Assembly: GCA_963845425.1 (NCBI GenBank)
Contig: CAWJSC010000001.1
Location: 1 to 64,000 of the forward strand
Direction: 5' to 3'
Length of the DNA stretch: 64,000 bases
Origin: DATDAH01 sp963845425
GTDB taxonomy: Bacteria > Actinomycetota > Acidimicrobiia > Acidimicrobiales > DATDAH01
Shown here: positions 8,262 through 17,834 of the stretch, piece after piece
How positions within the stretch are numbered: position 1 is the first letter of the stretch
How the letters are laid out: every line of letters begins with the position of its first letter
Notes under the pieces: model-generated
What the model saw: only the letters and a program-made list of their open reading frames with translations
What the model was told of the DNA's origin: nothing
Database searches by the model: none
Program-made: the position numbers and the translations under genes

Positions 8262-10022
8262 CAGTACTTGCGCTCCATGGGCTCGTAGTTGCCGCCGATG
8301 ACCGGCTTGTAGTCGAGGCGGACCCCACCGTCGTCCTCGCGGGTGGCCAGCGTGTGCTTCATCCAGTGCTCGTCCTCCCGCAGGGGGTGGTCGTCCCGGA
8401 AGTGGGCGCCCCGGCTCTCGGTCCGGGCCCGGGCGCTGGCCACGGTGACCTTGGCCAGCTCGATCAGGTACCCGAGCTCGAGGGCCTCGGTCAGGTCGTA
8501 GTTGAAGATCTGGCCCTTGTCGTCGATCGAGATCTCCTCGTACTCCTCGGTGAGCTCGTCGACCACCTGCGGTGGCATGGGCCAGGCTCTCCTCGGTGCG
8601 GAAGACCATCGCGTTGGCGGTCATCTCCTCCTGGAGGCGCTCCCGCAGCAGGGCCGTGTTGGCCGTCCCGCTCCCGGCCTTCATCTTCTCGATGCGGGCC
8701 GCGACCTCCGCTTCGGGGGCCTCGGGCGGTTCGGGCTGGTCGGCATCGGCGACGAAGCGGGCCATGTCCTTGCCCCCCCGGCGGCCGAACACGACGATGT
8801 CGAGCAGCGAGTTGGTCCCCAGCCGGTTCGCCCCGTGCACCGACACGCAGGCGCACTCGCCGGCGGCGTAGAGCCCCGGGAGCACCGTGTTGTCGGCGTC
8901 GATGACCACCTGGCCGTCGACGTTGGTGGGGATGCCGCCCATCGCGTAGTGGGCCGTGGGCTGGATCGGGATGGGGTCCTTCTTGGGCTCGATGCCCAGG
9001 TAGGTCCGCACGAAGTCGGTGATGTCCGGAAGCTTCTCGTCGATCTGCTCGGGCGGCAGGTGGGTGAGGTCCAGGTAGACGCCGTCCTTGTCGGCGCCGA
9101 TCCCCCGACCCTCGCGGATCTCGGTCATGATCGACCGGGAGACCATGTCCCGGGGGGCCAGGTCCTTCACCGTCGGCGCGTAGCGCTCCATGAAGCGCTC
9201 GCCGTCGGCGTTGCGCAGGATGCCGCCCTCGCCCCGAGCGGCCTCCGACAGCAGGATGCCGAGCTTGTAGATGCCGGTCGGGTGGAACTGGAAGAACTCC
9301 ATGTCCTGCATCGGGATGCCCCGGCGGTAGAGCAGGCCGGGCCCGTCGCCGGTGAGGCTGACGGCGTTGGAGGAGATCTTGAACATGCGTCCGAAGCCGC
9401 CGCTGGCGAAGAGCGCGGCCTTGGTGGTGAACACGTGGAGGTCGCCGGTGGCCATCTCGTAGGCGACCACGCCGGCCACCCGACGCCCGGCGGGGGTGCC
9501 CGGGTCGTCGGCGAAGACCATGTCCAGGACCTGGAACTCGTTGAAGAAGGTGACGTCCCGCTTCACGCACTGCTGGAAGAGCGTCTGCAGGATCATGTGG
9601 CCGGTGCGGTCGGCCGAGTAGCAGGCCCGGCGCACGGCGGCCTCGCCGTGGTTGCGGGTGTGGCCACCGAAGCGGCGCTGGTCGATCTTGCCCTCGGGCG
9701 TGCGGTTGAACGGGAGGCCGAAGTGCTCCAGCTCGACGACGGCGTCGATGGCCTCCTTGCACATGATCTCGATGGCCGGCTGGTCACCCAGGTAGTCGGC
9801 GCCCTTGACCGTGTCGAAGGCGTGCCACTCCCAGGAGTCCTCCTCGACGTTGGCGAGGGCGGCGCACATGCCGCCCTGGGCGGCGCCGGTGTGGGAGCGG
9901 GTGGGGTAGAGCTTGGTCAGGACCGCGACCCGGCACTGGCCGGCGACCTCGATGGCCGCCCGCAGGCCCGCACCGCCCGCCCCGACGATCACCGCGTCGT
10001 AGCTGTGATGGTGGACGTTCAC
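8261..10022 (-). CDS. sdhA: Succinate dehydrogenase flavoprotein subunit
   Basis: The FAD-containing catalytic subunit, oxidising succinate to fumarate. It has the N-terminal GAGGAGLRAA dinucleotide-binding loop and RSHTGAAQGG, which contains the histidine that covalently holds FAD. Also present are the substrate region FHPTGIY, the catalytic arginine segment MVSRSIMTEIREG, and HGANRLGTNSLLD. One extra base near 8577 shifts the frame at SLAHA; the remainder (MPPQVVDELTEEYEEI to NYEPMERKY) follows in the shifted frame to the stop at 8261. Combined length, about 587 residues, is normal. No sdhC or sdhD membrane-anchor gene lies next to it; the upstream gene is a glycoside hydrolase. Confidence 0.93.
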
Positions 10023-10068
10023 GCCCTCGATCCTCGCATGCCGCTGCCACCCCGGCGAAGTCGTCGGA

Positions 10069-12211
10069 TCACCGCTCGATCACCGTCGTGTAGCGGTTGG
10101 TGGCGGTGACGTCGCCGGCGGTGAGCGTGAGGTCCAGGCAGGAGCTCGCCGGGGACCGGTGGGACCTCGGCGTCGACCCGGCCGATGCGCACGCAGGCGT
10201 CCGCGCCGACCTCGCCGCCCCAGTGCCAGGCCCGGTGGCCGTCGGGCCAGGTGAGCTCGGCGGTGACCGCGGCCCGGACCAGGGGGACCCGCAGGTCGCT
10301 GACGACGTGGACGTCCAGGGCCAGCGCCTCGCCCGGGGTGACCGCGGCGGGCAGGCGGTCGGCCACCACGATCACCGGCCGACAGGCCTCGAGCAGCGCC
10401 TGGTAGCCCGCCTTGGGCACCCGCTGGTGGTCCAGCAGGGACCAGGAAACCGCGGGCTGCGCGTCGGTCAGCAGGAACTGCAGGAACCCGCCGGTCGGGC
10501 GGTACTTCAGCCGGCGGAGCTCCTCGACGTGATGGCGCACGACGGTGGCCTGGTACGCCTGGGTCGCCGCCCGCCAGGAGGCGTAGGTGGCGTGGTCGGC
10601 CTCGGGCACCCGGCGGTCGAGGAAGGCCCGCTGCAGGCTGTGGTGGCGCTCCAGGCGATCCCAGTCCAGGTCCGGCCACCGGTCGGGCTCGACGAAGGCG
10701 TCGGATTCGGGCACGGCCTGGGCCCCGAACTCGGACACGAAGCGCACCATGCGGGGCAGGGTGGCGGCGAAGGCGGGCAGGTCCCGCTCGTCGCCGTGGT
10801 ACCAGCCGAAGTAGAGGTGGCTGTCGGTGCCGTCGAGGCGGGGGAGGTGGGGCCACACGCCGCTGTGGGGTATCACCGGGCGGGAGCCGTCCGCCTTCTC
10901 GATGGCCCGCTTGATCGATCGGTCGAGCACCGTCTTGTTCCAGGTGGGCAGCTCCATGCCCGCCAACGTCCTGAGCCCCATGCGGCGGGCGACGGCGGGG
11001 TCGGCCATGGCCCCCGTCGGCTCGTCGAGGGCGAGCGGCTCGTTGTGGCCGCACCAGATGGCCACGGAGGGGTGATGGCCGAGGATCTCGACGGCCTTGC
11101 GGGCCTGGCGCACAGCCTGTTTGCGCACCGAGCGGGCGTACCCCCACTGCAGCGGCAGGTCCTGCCAGACCAGCATCCCCTGCTCGTCGGCCTGGTCGTA
11201 GAGCGCGTGGGTGGTGACGTGGGCGTGGACCCGGACGAGGTCCAGACCCGCCTCCCGCGCGAGGTCGATGTCGCGTCGGACCTCGTCGTCGGAGGCGTCA
11301 CCCAGCAGGGCCCGGGTGGGAGCCAGGTTGGCGCCCTTCAAGAAGAGGCGCTCGCCGTTGACCGACAGCTGCCAGTCGTCGAACACCAGCGAGCGCAGGC
11401 CCACCCGCCGCTCGAGGATGTGGCTGACCCGGCCGTCCTCCGCGATCGCCTCGACCGTGACGTCGTAGCGGGGCTGGTCACCCAACGCCCACGGCCACCA
11501 GAGCGAAGGCTCGGGGACCGTCACCAACCACTCCAGCTGGTTCTCGCCCGCGGCGAGGCTGAGCTCTTCGGTGTAGGGCTCCTGGCCCTCGACGGTCGTC
11601 GCGATCTTCACGATGCCCGGGCGGGGGGTGTCGGCAAAGGCCCGAAGGCGCAGGGTGGCCGACTCGCCGCCGGCCTCGGTGCAGACGACGGACAGGCGCC
11701 GGAGCCGGACCGGCCCCGTTCGCTCGAGACGCACCGGTCGCCAGATCCCGCCGGGGTTGAGGTCGGGGTCGATGCAGTCCCAGTGCTGGAAGACGCCGGT
11801 CAGGGCCCGCTTCGCCGTCCGGTCGCCGGGGGGCGAGCAGACGACCTGGGCCGCCAGCACGTGCTCCTCGCTCGCCTGGAGCTGGTCGGTGATCTCGAAG
11901 GTGTGGCCGAAGAAGTAGCCCTCGGTGTCACCGACGTAGCCGCCGTCGAGCCACACGTCGGACTGGTAGAAGACGCCGTCGAACACCAGCCAGGCCCGTT
12001 CGCCGTCCTCGGGGCGGTCGGCGGTGAAGGGCACCCGGTAGAGCAGCGGGCCGTCGGCCTCGGCGAAGGCCGGGGTGCTGCGCCAGTGGCCGGGGACCCG
12101 GACCGGCTCCCAGGTCGCGTCGTCCAGGTCGGGGCGGGCGAAGTCCCGCTCCAGGAGGGGGTCGGTGGGGGTCACCCGCCAGTCGTCCGGCAGCCTGACT
12201 GACGCGGTCAC
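10069..12211 (-). CDS. Glycoside hydrolase family 2, beta-mannosidase-like
   Basis: About 715 residues. An N-terminal jelly-roll sugar-binding domain (PVRVPGHWRSTPAFA, VWLDGGYVGDTEGYF) is followed by Ig-like domains and a TIM barrel. The acid/base is Glu391 in WCGHNEPL and the nucleophile Glu494 in FVSEFGAQ, the N-E and S-E-F-G patterns of family 2. The overall arrangement is closest to bacterial beta-mannosidases, but the substrate is not certain. There is no signal peptide, so it is probably cytoplasmic and acts on imported oligosaccharides. A frame change near 10143 affects only the last 23 or so residues; the corrected end is TTVIER with a stop at 10069. No sugar transporter or other glycosidase is nearby. 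It is divergent from the MoxR gene. Confidence 0.82.
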
Positions 12212-12216
12212 CCGGG

Positions 12217-12222
12217 TAGGTT
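12217..12222 (+). promoter_or_regulatory. Putative -10 box of the moxR gene
   Basis: TAGGTT, 7 nt before the ATG at 12230, within the 18-bp divergent gap. Confidence 0.4.
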
Positions 12223-12229
12223 GCCAGCT

Positions 12230-13630
12230 ATGTCGTCTCGTCCCGCAACGATCGGTCAGCTCCGTGAGTCCGGCTGGGAGTCGGTGCCGGTCAAGGAGGA
12301 GGTGCGACGCAACGCCGTGGCCCGCATCCTGGCCGGCGAGTCGGTCGTGGAGGGCGTCCTGGGCTACGAGGAGACCGTCCTGCCGCAGCTGGAGAACGCC
12401 GTCCTGGCCGGCCACGACGTGATCTTCCTGGGGGAGCGGGGCCAGGCCAAGACCCGGATGATCCGCTCGCTCACCAACCTGCTCGACGAATGGCTCCCGA
12501 TCGTGGCGGGCTCGGAGATCCTCGACGACCCCTATGAGCCCGTCTCTCGTCACGCCCGGGACCTGGTCGCGCAGCACGGCGACGACACACCCATCGAGTG
12601 GGTCCACCGCGACGATCGCTTCGGTGAGAAGCTGGCCACGCCGGACACCTCGATCGCCGACCTCATCGGTGAGGTCGACCCGATCAAGGTGGCCGAGGGC
12701 CGCTACCTCTCCGACGAGCTGACGATGCACTACGGCCTGGTGCCCCGCACCAACCGGGGCATCTTCGCCATCAACGAGCTGCCCGACCTCTCCGAGCGCA
12801 TCCAGGTCGGCCTGCTGAACGTCCTCGAGGAGCGTGACGTCCAGGTCCGGGGCTACAAGATCCGCCTGCCCCTCGACGTCATGCTGGTGGCCTCGGCCAA
12901 CCCCGAGGACTACACGAACCGGGGCCGGATCATCACCCCGCTGAAGGACCGCTTCGGCAGCCAGATCCGCACCCACTACCCGCTCGACATCGAGACCGAG
13001 GTGGCCATCGCCAAGCAGGAGGCCCGGCCCTTCGTCGTCGACGGCGTCCGGGTCGACGTCCCTGACTTCATGGCCGAGATCGTGGCCACCCTGACCCACC
13101 TGGCCCGCGAGAGCCCCCATGTGAACCAGGCCTCCGGTGTGTCGGTCCGCCTGACGGTGGCCAACATGGAGGTCCTGGTCGCCAACGCCACCCGGCGGGC
13201 CCTGCGCCACGGCGAGACCGACGTCGTCCCCCGCATCACGGACCTCGACGCCCTGGCCGCCTCGACCTCAGGCAAGATCGAGATCGAGACCCTCGAGGAG
13301 GGTCGCGACGGGCAGATCATCGACCAGTTCCTCCGGGGCGCGGTGCTGACCTGCTTCCGGGAGACCTTTGACCTCGGCGAGCTGACCGGGGTGCTGGACG
13401 CCTTCGACGAGCGGGCCGTCGACGCCGGCGAGGACATCAGCTCGGCGGCCTACGCCGAGCTGGCCGCCGAGATCCCCGCCGTCCGGGAGGCCGTGAACCG
13501 CCTCACCGAGGACGAGTCGGCGGCGTCGGTGGCCTCGGCCGTCGAGTTCGTCCTCGAGGGCCTGCACCTCTCCAAGCGCCTCAACAAGGAAGCCGCCGGC
13601 GGCCGCGCCACCTACCGGAGCCGGGGCTAG
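12230..13630 (+). CDS. MoxR/Mg-chelatase-type AAA+ ATPase
   Basis: A 466-residue AAA+ ATPase. Walker A is GERGQAKT at residues 68-75. The Walker B region reads GIFAINELPDL, where Asn-Glu replaces the usual Asp-Glu. The sensor region has LLVASANPEDYTNRGRI, followed by TPLKDRFGSQIRTHYP, as in the actinobacterial magnesium-chelatase-like branch. Proteins of this class work as chaperone-like remodelers with a von Willebrand A partner, and such a partner follows 3 bp downstream. The substrate is unknown. The ATG at 12230 is preferred to TTG 12221 because of the -10 spacing. Confidence 0.85.
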   Translation: MSSRPATIGQLRESGWESVPVKEEVRRNAVARILAGESVVEGVLGYEETVLPQLENAVLAGHDVIFLGERGQAKTRMIRSLTNLLDEWLPIVAGSEILDDPYEPVSRHARDLVAQHGDDTPIEWVHRDDRFGEKLATPDTSIADLIGEVDPIKVAEGRYLSDELTMHYGLVPRTNRGIFAINELPDLSERIQVGLLNVLEERDVQVRGYKIRLPLDVMLVASANPEDYTNRGRIITPLKDRFGSQIRTHYPLDIETEVAIAKQEARPFVVDGVRVDVPDFMAEIVATLTHLARESPHVNQASGVSVRLTVANMEVLVANATRRALRHGETDVVPRITDLDALAASTSGKIEIETLEEGRDGQIIDQFLRGAVLTCFRETFDLGELTGVLDAFDERAVDAGEDISSAAYAELAAEIPAVREAVNRLTEDESAASVASAVEFVLEGLHLSKRLNKEAAGGRATYRSRG

Positions 13631-13633
13631 ATC

Positions 13634-15679
13634 ATGCCCCTCTTCCGGCGCAGTGCGGGTCGACCACAGTTCCGCTACTCACGCTGGGACGGCACCCAGA
13701 AGGGCTTCGAGCTCGGGGCCGACGAGGTGATGGCCGAGATCACCGACGACCTGCTGTACCACGGTGACCTCAACGCCGCCCTGCGCCGCATGCTGCAATC
13801 GGGCTTCGACACCCCTGACGGCGAGCACCTGCAGGGCCTGCGGGAGACAATGGAGAAGCTCCGCCAACGGCGGCGGGAGATGCTCGAGCAGCACGACCTC
13901 GGCGGCGTCTACGACGAGATCGCGGACGCCCTCCGAGAGGTCGTCGAACAGGAGCGGGCCTCGCTGGCCGAGATGGCCCGCGAGGCCGCCGAGTCGGGCG
14001 ACCAGCGACGCCAGGAGGTCACCGAGGAGGTCGTCCAGCAGCGCTCCATGGACCTGGACCTCCTGCCTCCCGACCTGGCCGGCCAGGTCAAGGCCCTCCA
14101 GGCGTACGAGTTCACGTCCTCGGAGGCCCGGGAGCAGTTCGAGGCCCTGATGGACCAGCTGCGCGAACAGCTCATGCAGCGCTTCGTCGACCAGGTCTCG
14201 GGCTCCATGCAGAACATGACGCCCGAGGACATGGCCCGGATGAAGGACATGCTGGCCGAGCTCAACCAGATGCTCGAGCAGCGGGCGAACGGGCAGGAAC
14301 CCGACTTCGACGGGTTCATGGAACGCCACGGCGACTTCTTCCCCGAGAACCCGCGGGACCTGGACGAGCTGCTCGAGCTCATGGCCCAGCGCATGGCCGC
14401 CATGCAGGCGATGCTCAACTCGATGACCCCCGAGCAGCGGGCCCAGCTCCAGAGCCTCTCCGAGCAGCTCCTGGAGGACATGGACCTGCAGTGGCAGGTG
14501 GACCAGCTCGGCCAGAACCTGCAGGCCGCCTTCCCGGACATGAACTGGAACCGGCGTTACGACTTCTCCGGCCAGGACCCGCTGGGATTCGGGGAGGCGG
14601 CGTCGATGATGGAGCAGCTCGGCGACCTCGATCAGCTCGAGAACCTGCTGCGCAACGCCACCTCACCGGGCGCCCTGGCCGAGGTCGACCTCGAGAAGGT
14701 GAAGGAGCAGCTCGGCGAGGACTCGGCCGAGAGCCTCGAGAAGCTGGCCGAGCTGGCCCGTCTGCTGGAGGAGGCCGGCCTCATCGAGAACAAGGAGGGC
14801 CGCTTCGAGCTGACGGCCAAGGGCATGCGCCGCATCGGCCAGAACGCGTTGGCCGAGCTGTTCAAGCGCCTGGCGGTGGACAAGATGGGCGGCCACCAGG
14901 TCGAGGTGGTGGGCACCGGCCACGAGCGGGCCTACGACACCAAGCCCTACGAGTTCGGCGACCCCTTCAACCTGCACATCGAGCGCACCCTGCGCAACGC
15001 GGTCAGCCGGCAGGGCCAGGGCACCCCGGTGCGGCTCAGCCCGGAGGACTTCGAGGTCGAGCGCACCGAGCACCTCGTGCGCTCCAGCACCGTGCTGATG
15101 CTGGACCTCTCCCTGTCGATGCCGATGCGCGACAACTTCCTGCCCGCCAAGAAGGTGGCGATGGCGCTGCACTCGCTCATCTCCAGCCGCTTCCCGCGGG
15201 ACTTCCTGGGCATCGTCGGGTTCAGCAGCGTGGCCCGGGTTCTCACCCCCGAACAGCTCCCGGAGGTCTCCTGGGACTACGAGTACGGCACGAACATGCA
15301 GCACGGCTTCCAGCTCAGCCGGCGGATGCTGGCGCGGCAGTCGGGCACCAAGCAGATCATCATGATCACCGACGGTGAGCCGACCGCCCACAACCTGCCG
15401 AACGGCGAGGTGTACTTCAACTACCCGCCGGTGCGGGAGACGGTCGAGGCCACCATGCGTGAGGTGGCCCGCTGCACCAAGGAGAACATCCGCATCAACA
15501 CCTTCATGCTCGACCCCAACGGGCACCTGAAGGAGTTCGTGGAGCGCCTCACCAAGTTCAACCAGGGACGGGCCTTCTTCACCACGCCCGAGACGCTGGG
15601 CGACTACGTCCTGGTCGACTTCATCGAGCAGAAGCGGGCCATGGTCCGGGGCCGCACGGGCGGCCGACGCTCCGCCTGA
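13634..15679 (+). CDS. VWA-domain partner of the MoxR ATPase
   Basis: A 681-residue protein. The N-terminal two thirds are charged and helical, rich in Met, Gln and Glu, with probable coiled coils (around residues 60-110 and 165-290). The C-terminal von Willebrand A domain carries a metal-ion-dependent adhesion site: DLSLS at residues 494-498, a downstream GFSSVA, and ITDGEPTAH. This is the typical adaptor for a MoxR AAA+ ATPase, as in the RavA-ViaA and CbbQ-CbbO pairs. No signal peptide is present, so it should act in the cytoplasm. It is cotranscribed with the ATPase. Confidence 0.85.
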   Translation: MPLFRRSAGRPQFRYSRWDGTQKGFELGADEVMAEITDDLLYHGDLNAALRRMLQSGFDTPDGEHLQGLRETMEKLRQRRREMLEQHDLGGVYDEIADALREVVEQERASLAEMAREAAESGDQRRQEVTEEVVQQRSMDLDLLPPDLAGQVKALQAYEFTSSEAREQFEALMDQLREQLMQRFVDQVSGSMQNMTPEDMARMKDMLAELNQMLEQRANGQEPDFDGFMERHGDFFPENPRDLDELLELMAQRMAAMQAMLNSMTPEQRAQLQSLSEQLLEDMDLQWQVDQLGQNLQAAFPDMNWNRRYDFSGQDPLGFGEAASMMEQLGDLDQLENLLRNATSPGALAEVDLEKVKEQLGEDSAESLEKLAELARLLEEAGLIENKEGRFELTAKGMRRIGQNALAELFKRLAVDKMGGHQVEVVGTGHERAYDTKPYEFGDPFNLHIERTLRNAVSRQGQGTPVRLSPEDFEVERTEHLVRSSTVLMLDLSLSMPMRDNFLPAKKVAMALHSLISSRFPRDFLGIVGFSSVARVLTPEQLPEVSWDYEYGTNMQHGFQLSRRMLARQSGTKQIIMITDGEPTAHNLPNGEVYFNYPPVRETVEATMREVARCTKENIRINTFMLDPNGHLKEFVERLTKFNQGRAFFTTPETLGDYVLVDFIEQKRAMVRGRTGGRRSA

Positions 15680-15885
15680 GCCCCGCGGTGGGCTCCCCCG
15701 CCGAATGCACCGATACCGGAAAACCACGGATTTCCCCGTCGCGCCCTTGCGCCCGGGGGGTGACCGGTGGAATGATGACAGCAGTGTAATTACAGCGGTG
15801 TCCCGGACGGGTGGATCTCTCCACCGCGAAGGGCACCAGTCGCTTGGGGAAGCAACGGGCGGTGCGCCAACAAGGAGGCACACCA
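15680..15885 (+). promoter_or_regulatory. whiB upstream region with AT-rich palindrome
   Basis: A 206-nt leader and promoter region. It contains a perfect 10-bp palindrome TGTAATTACA at 15785-15794 in otherwise GC-rich DNA. A strong ribosome-binding site AAGGAGG lies around 15871-15877, before the whiB ATG. The palindrome is a candidate operator or part of a promoter; which factor binds cannot be said. Unlike many genes here, this one is clearly leadered. Confidence 0.45.
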
Positions 15886-16176
15886 ATGAGATCGATCTTC
15901 GATGAGACCGAGGACCTGACCTGGCAGGAGTACGCCAACTGCCTGGGTGTCGACCCGGACCTCTTCTTCCCCGAGCGGGGCGCCTCCACACGGGAGGCCA
16001 AGGAGGTCTGCCGGGGCTGTGTCGTGCGCGACGACTGCCTCGAGTACGCCCTCACCAACGGTGAGAAGTTCGGCATCTGGGGCGGCATGAGCGAGCGCGA
16101 GCGTCGTCGCATCCGCCGCCAGCGGGCCATCGCCCGCGAAGCCGCCGCCGTCGCGGTCACCGTCCACACCGCCTGA
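15886..16176 (+). CDS. WhiB family iron-sulfur transcriptional regulator
   Basis: A 96-residue WhiB-like protein. The four [4Fe-4S] ligands are Cys19, Cys42, Cys45 and Cys51, in the C-x22-C-x2-C-x5-C layout. The G[IV]WGG turn appears as GIWGG, followed by a basic DNA-binding tail (ERERRRIRRQRA). WhiB proteins bind the principal sigma factor and sense redox or nitric oxide through the cluster. The start has a strong Shine-Dalgarno. The gene is alone, convergent with the formimidoyltransferase. I cannot assign it to a specific WhiB subclass. Confidence 0.93.
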   Translation: MRSIFDETEDLTWQEYANCLGVDPDLFFPERGASTREAKEVCRGCVVRDDCLEYALTNGEKFGIWGGMSERERRRIRRQRAIAREAAAVAVTVHTA

Positions 16177-16189
16177 TCCCGGTCGGCTC

Positions 16190-16978
16190 TCAGCGGCCGA
16201 GGCGGGCCTCCACGGTCCGGTCCTCGGCCAGGCCCAGGGTCGCCCACCGCTCGGGTGCCACCGCCTCCAGCACCCGACGGGGCAGCAGGCCCACCAGCTC
16301 GGCGCCGGCCACCCCGACCCGCGCGGCGACGCGGTCGTAGGCGTCGGCCGGGCCCACCCGGAACGGTTCCACCAGGTTCATCGACACCTGGACCCTGTCC
16401 CCGACGGCGAGGCCGAGGGCCCGGATGCCGTCCCCCCGCACCGCCGCGGCCACCGCCCGGGCCCGGTCCAGGTCCGGCTCGGCCAGCCAGAGGTTGTAGG
16501 CGACCAGCGGCGGCCGACGGCCCACGGCCACCGCCCCGGCCGTCGGATGGGGCTGGTCGGGTCCCGTGTCGGGGGCCAGGTCCACGAACGCCCGACGGCG
16601 CACCTCGGGCAGGGTCGGGCGGCCACCCTCCTCCCCGTAGATGAAGGCCGGGACACCGAGCTCCGCCGCTATCCATTCGGCGAAGCGGTCCCGAGCGACA
16701 CCGGCCTGGTCCGGCGTCGATCCGTCCAGGGCGACGAAGGGGACGACGTCCACCGCCCCCAGGCGGGGGTGCACACCGTCGTGGGCCCGCAGGTCGATCG
16801 CCCCGACGGCCACCCGGGCGATCCGGCGGGCGGCCTCCTCGCCCACGGTGGTCAGCACCGTGCGGTGGTGATACCGATCGACGTGGCGATCCAGCAGGTC
16901 GGCACCACCTGCGGCCGTCAGGGCGTCGAGGACGGCGGCGTCCCGGCCCTCGCTCACGTTCACGATGCACTCGAGCAC
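16190..16978 (-). CDS. Glutamate formimidoyltransferase (FTCD N-terminal type)
   Basis: A 262-residue enzyme matching the formiminotransferase half of FTCD, which moves the formimino group between formiminoglutamate and tetrahydrofolate in histidine breakdown. Visible are the N-terminal IVNVSEGRD, the conserved DGVHPRLGAVDVVPF segment, the YGEEGGRPTLPEVRR stretch, and PTAGAVAVGRRPPLVAYN in the C-terminal subdomain. The GTG at 16978 is preceded by a GGGAGG ribosome-binding site. No other histidine-utilisation gene and no cyclodeaminase domain is nearby, so a role in general folate one-carbon metabolism is also possible. Confidence 0.85.
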   Translation of the reverse strand: MLECIVNVSEGRDAAVLDALTAAGGADLLDRHVDRYHHRTVLTTVGEEAARRIARVAVGAIDLRAHDGVHPRLGAVDVVPFVALDGSTPDQAGVARDRFAEWIAAELGVPAFIYGEEGGRPTLPEVRRRAFVDLAPDTGPDQPHPTAGAVAVGRRPPLVAYNLWLAEPDLDRARAVAAAVRGDGIRALGLAVGDRVQVSMNLVEPFRVGPADAYDRVAARVGVAGAELVGLLPRRVLEAVAPERWATLGLAEDRTVEARLGR

Positions 16979-17026
16979 TCAACGACCTCCCTGGCGCGAT
17001 GACCACGGGCGGTGGCCCGCCACCGG

Positions 17027-17032
17027 TACGCT
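17027..17032 (+). promoter_or_regulatory. Putative -10 box of tatA
   Basis: TACGCT, 7 nt before the GTG at 17040. Confidence 0.4.
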
Positions 17033-17039
17033 CGAACCC

Positions 17040-17216
17040 GTGAACCTCGGTGCACCCGAACTGATCATCGTGCTCCTCATCATCCTGCTGATCTTCGGCG
17101 GGTCCAAGCTCCCGCAGCTGGCCCGCTCGCTGGGCAAGGCCCAGTCGGAGTTCAAGAAGGGCTCCGAAGAGGACGCGACGACGACCGGCACCGGCGATTC
17201 GTCACCCCCGGCCTGA
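17040..17216 (+). CDS. tatA: Sec-independent translocase protein TatA
   Basis: A 58-residue TatA/E protein. A short N-terminal membrane helix (PELIIVLLIILLIFGGSKLP) contains the FGGSKLP hinge, which is followed by an amphipathic helix (LARSLGKAQSEFKKG) and an acidic, Ser/Thr-rich tail. TatA forms the pore for export of folded twin-arginine proteins. The gene lies just before an ECF sigma factor and its membrane partner. Mycobacteria have a comparable sigE - anti-sigma - htrA - tatB neighbourhood. No tatB or tatC is in the window. Confidence 0.92.
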   Translation: MNLGAPELIIVLLIILLIFGGSKLPQLARSLGKAQSEFKKGSEEDATTTGTGDSSPPA

Positions 17217-17297
17217 CCGACTCCGCCGAGTCGTCAGTCCGTCGCTGACCGATCGCTAGCCCCGGCCGGGAACCGGGCGCGCCCCGGCGTCGTTGCC

Positions 17298-17834
17298 ATG
17301 TCGAGTCCTCCGCCACCACCGACTCGCACCGACCGGGTGCCGAGCTGGGAAGAGGTCGCCCATGACCACGGGCGCTTCCTCTACACGGTGGCCTACCGGC
17401 TCACCATGAACCACGACGACGCGCAGGATCTGGTGCAGGACGTGCTGCTACGGGTGCAACGAGGGCTGGCGACCTACCAGCCGGGCTCCATGGAGGCGTG
17501 GCTGTCGCGCATCACCACCAACGCCTTCCTCGACGGGGTCCGCCGCCAGAAGCGCCGCCCCCAGGACCCTCTGCCCGAGGAGAACCCCGAGCGGGTCCTG
17601 CCGACGGCGGTGTCCGCGGCCGAAGCCCTCGATGCCGCGGTGCTGCCCGAGCACCTGCAGGACGCCTTGCGGGACCTGCCCGAGGACTACCGGACCGCGG
17701 TCGTCCTCTGTGACGTCCTGGACTTCAGCTACGAGGAGATCGCCGAGGCGCTCGACATCCCGGTGGGCACCGTCCGGTCCCGCATCCACCGCGGTCGTTC
17801 CCGACTGCGGGCGGCCGTCGAGGCGATGCCGTGA
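17298..17834 (+). CDS. ECF sigma factor (SigE-like)
   Basis: A 178-residue group IV sigma factor. Region 2 covers about residues 20-90 (LYTVAYRLTMNHDDAQDLVQD, then WLSRITTNAFLDGVRRQKR). Region 4 covers about 120-175 (LPEDYRTAVVLCDVLDFSYEE, then IPVGTVRSRIHRGRSRLR). The family controls envelope or stress regulons. The gene overlaps the next one by 4 nt (GTGA), the usual arrangement with an anti-sigma factor. The ATG at 17298 is used. Confidence 0.9.
   Translation: MSSPPPPPTRTDRVPSWEEVAHDHGRFLYTVAYRLTMNHDDAQDLVQDVLLRVQRGLATYQPGSMEAWLSRITTNAFLDGVRRQKRRPQDPLPEENPERVLPTAVSAAEALDAAVLPEHLQDALRDLPEDYRTAVVLCDVLDFSYEEIAEALDIPVGTVRSRIHRGRSRLRAAVEAMP

Noticed and set aside
7593..10022. sdhA-sdhB fusion in one open frame
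   Set aside because: The linking stretch is out-of-frame sequence; the correct sdhA end and a separate sdhB ATG are both present at 8261.
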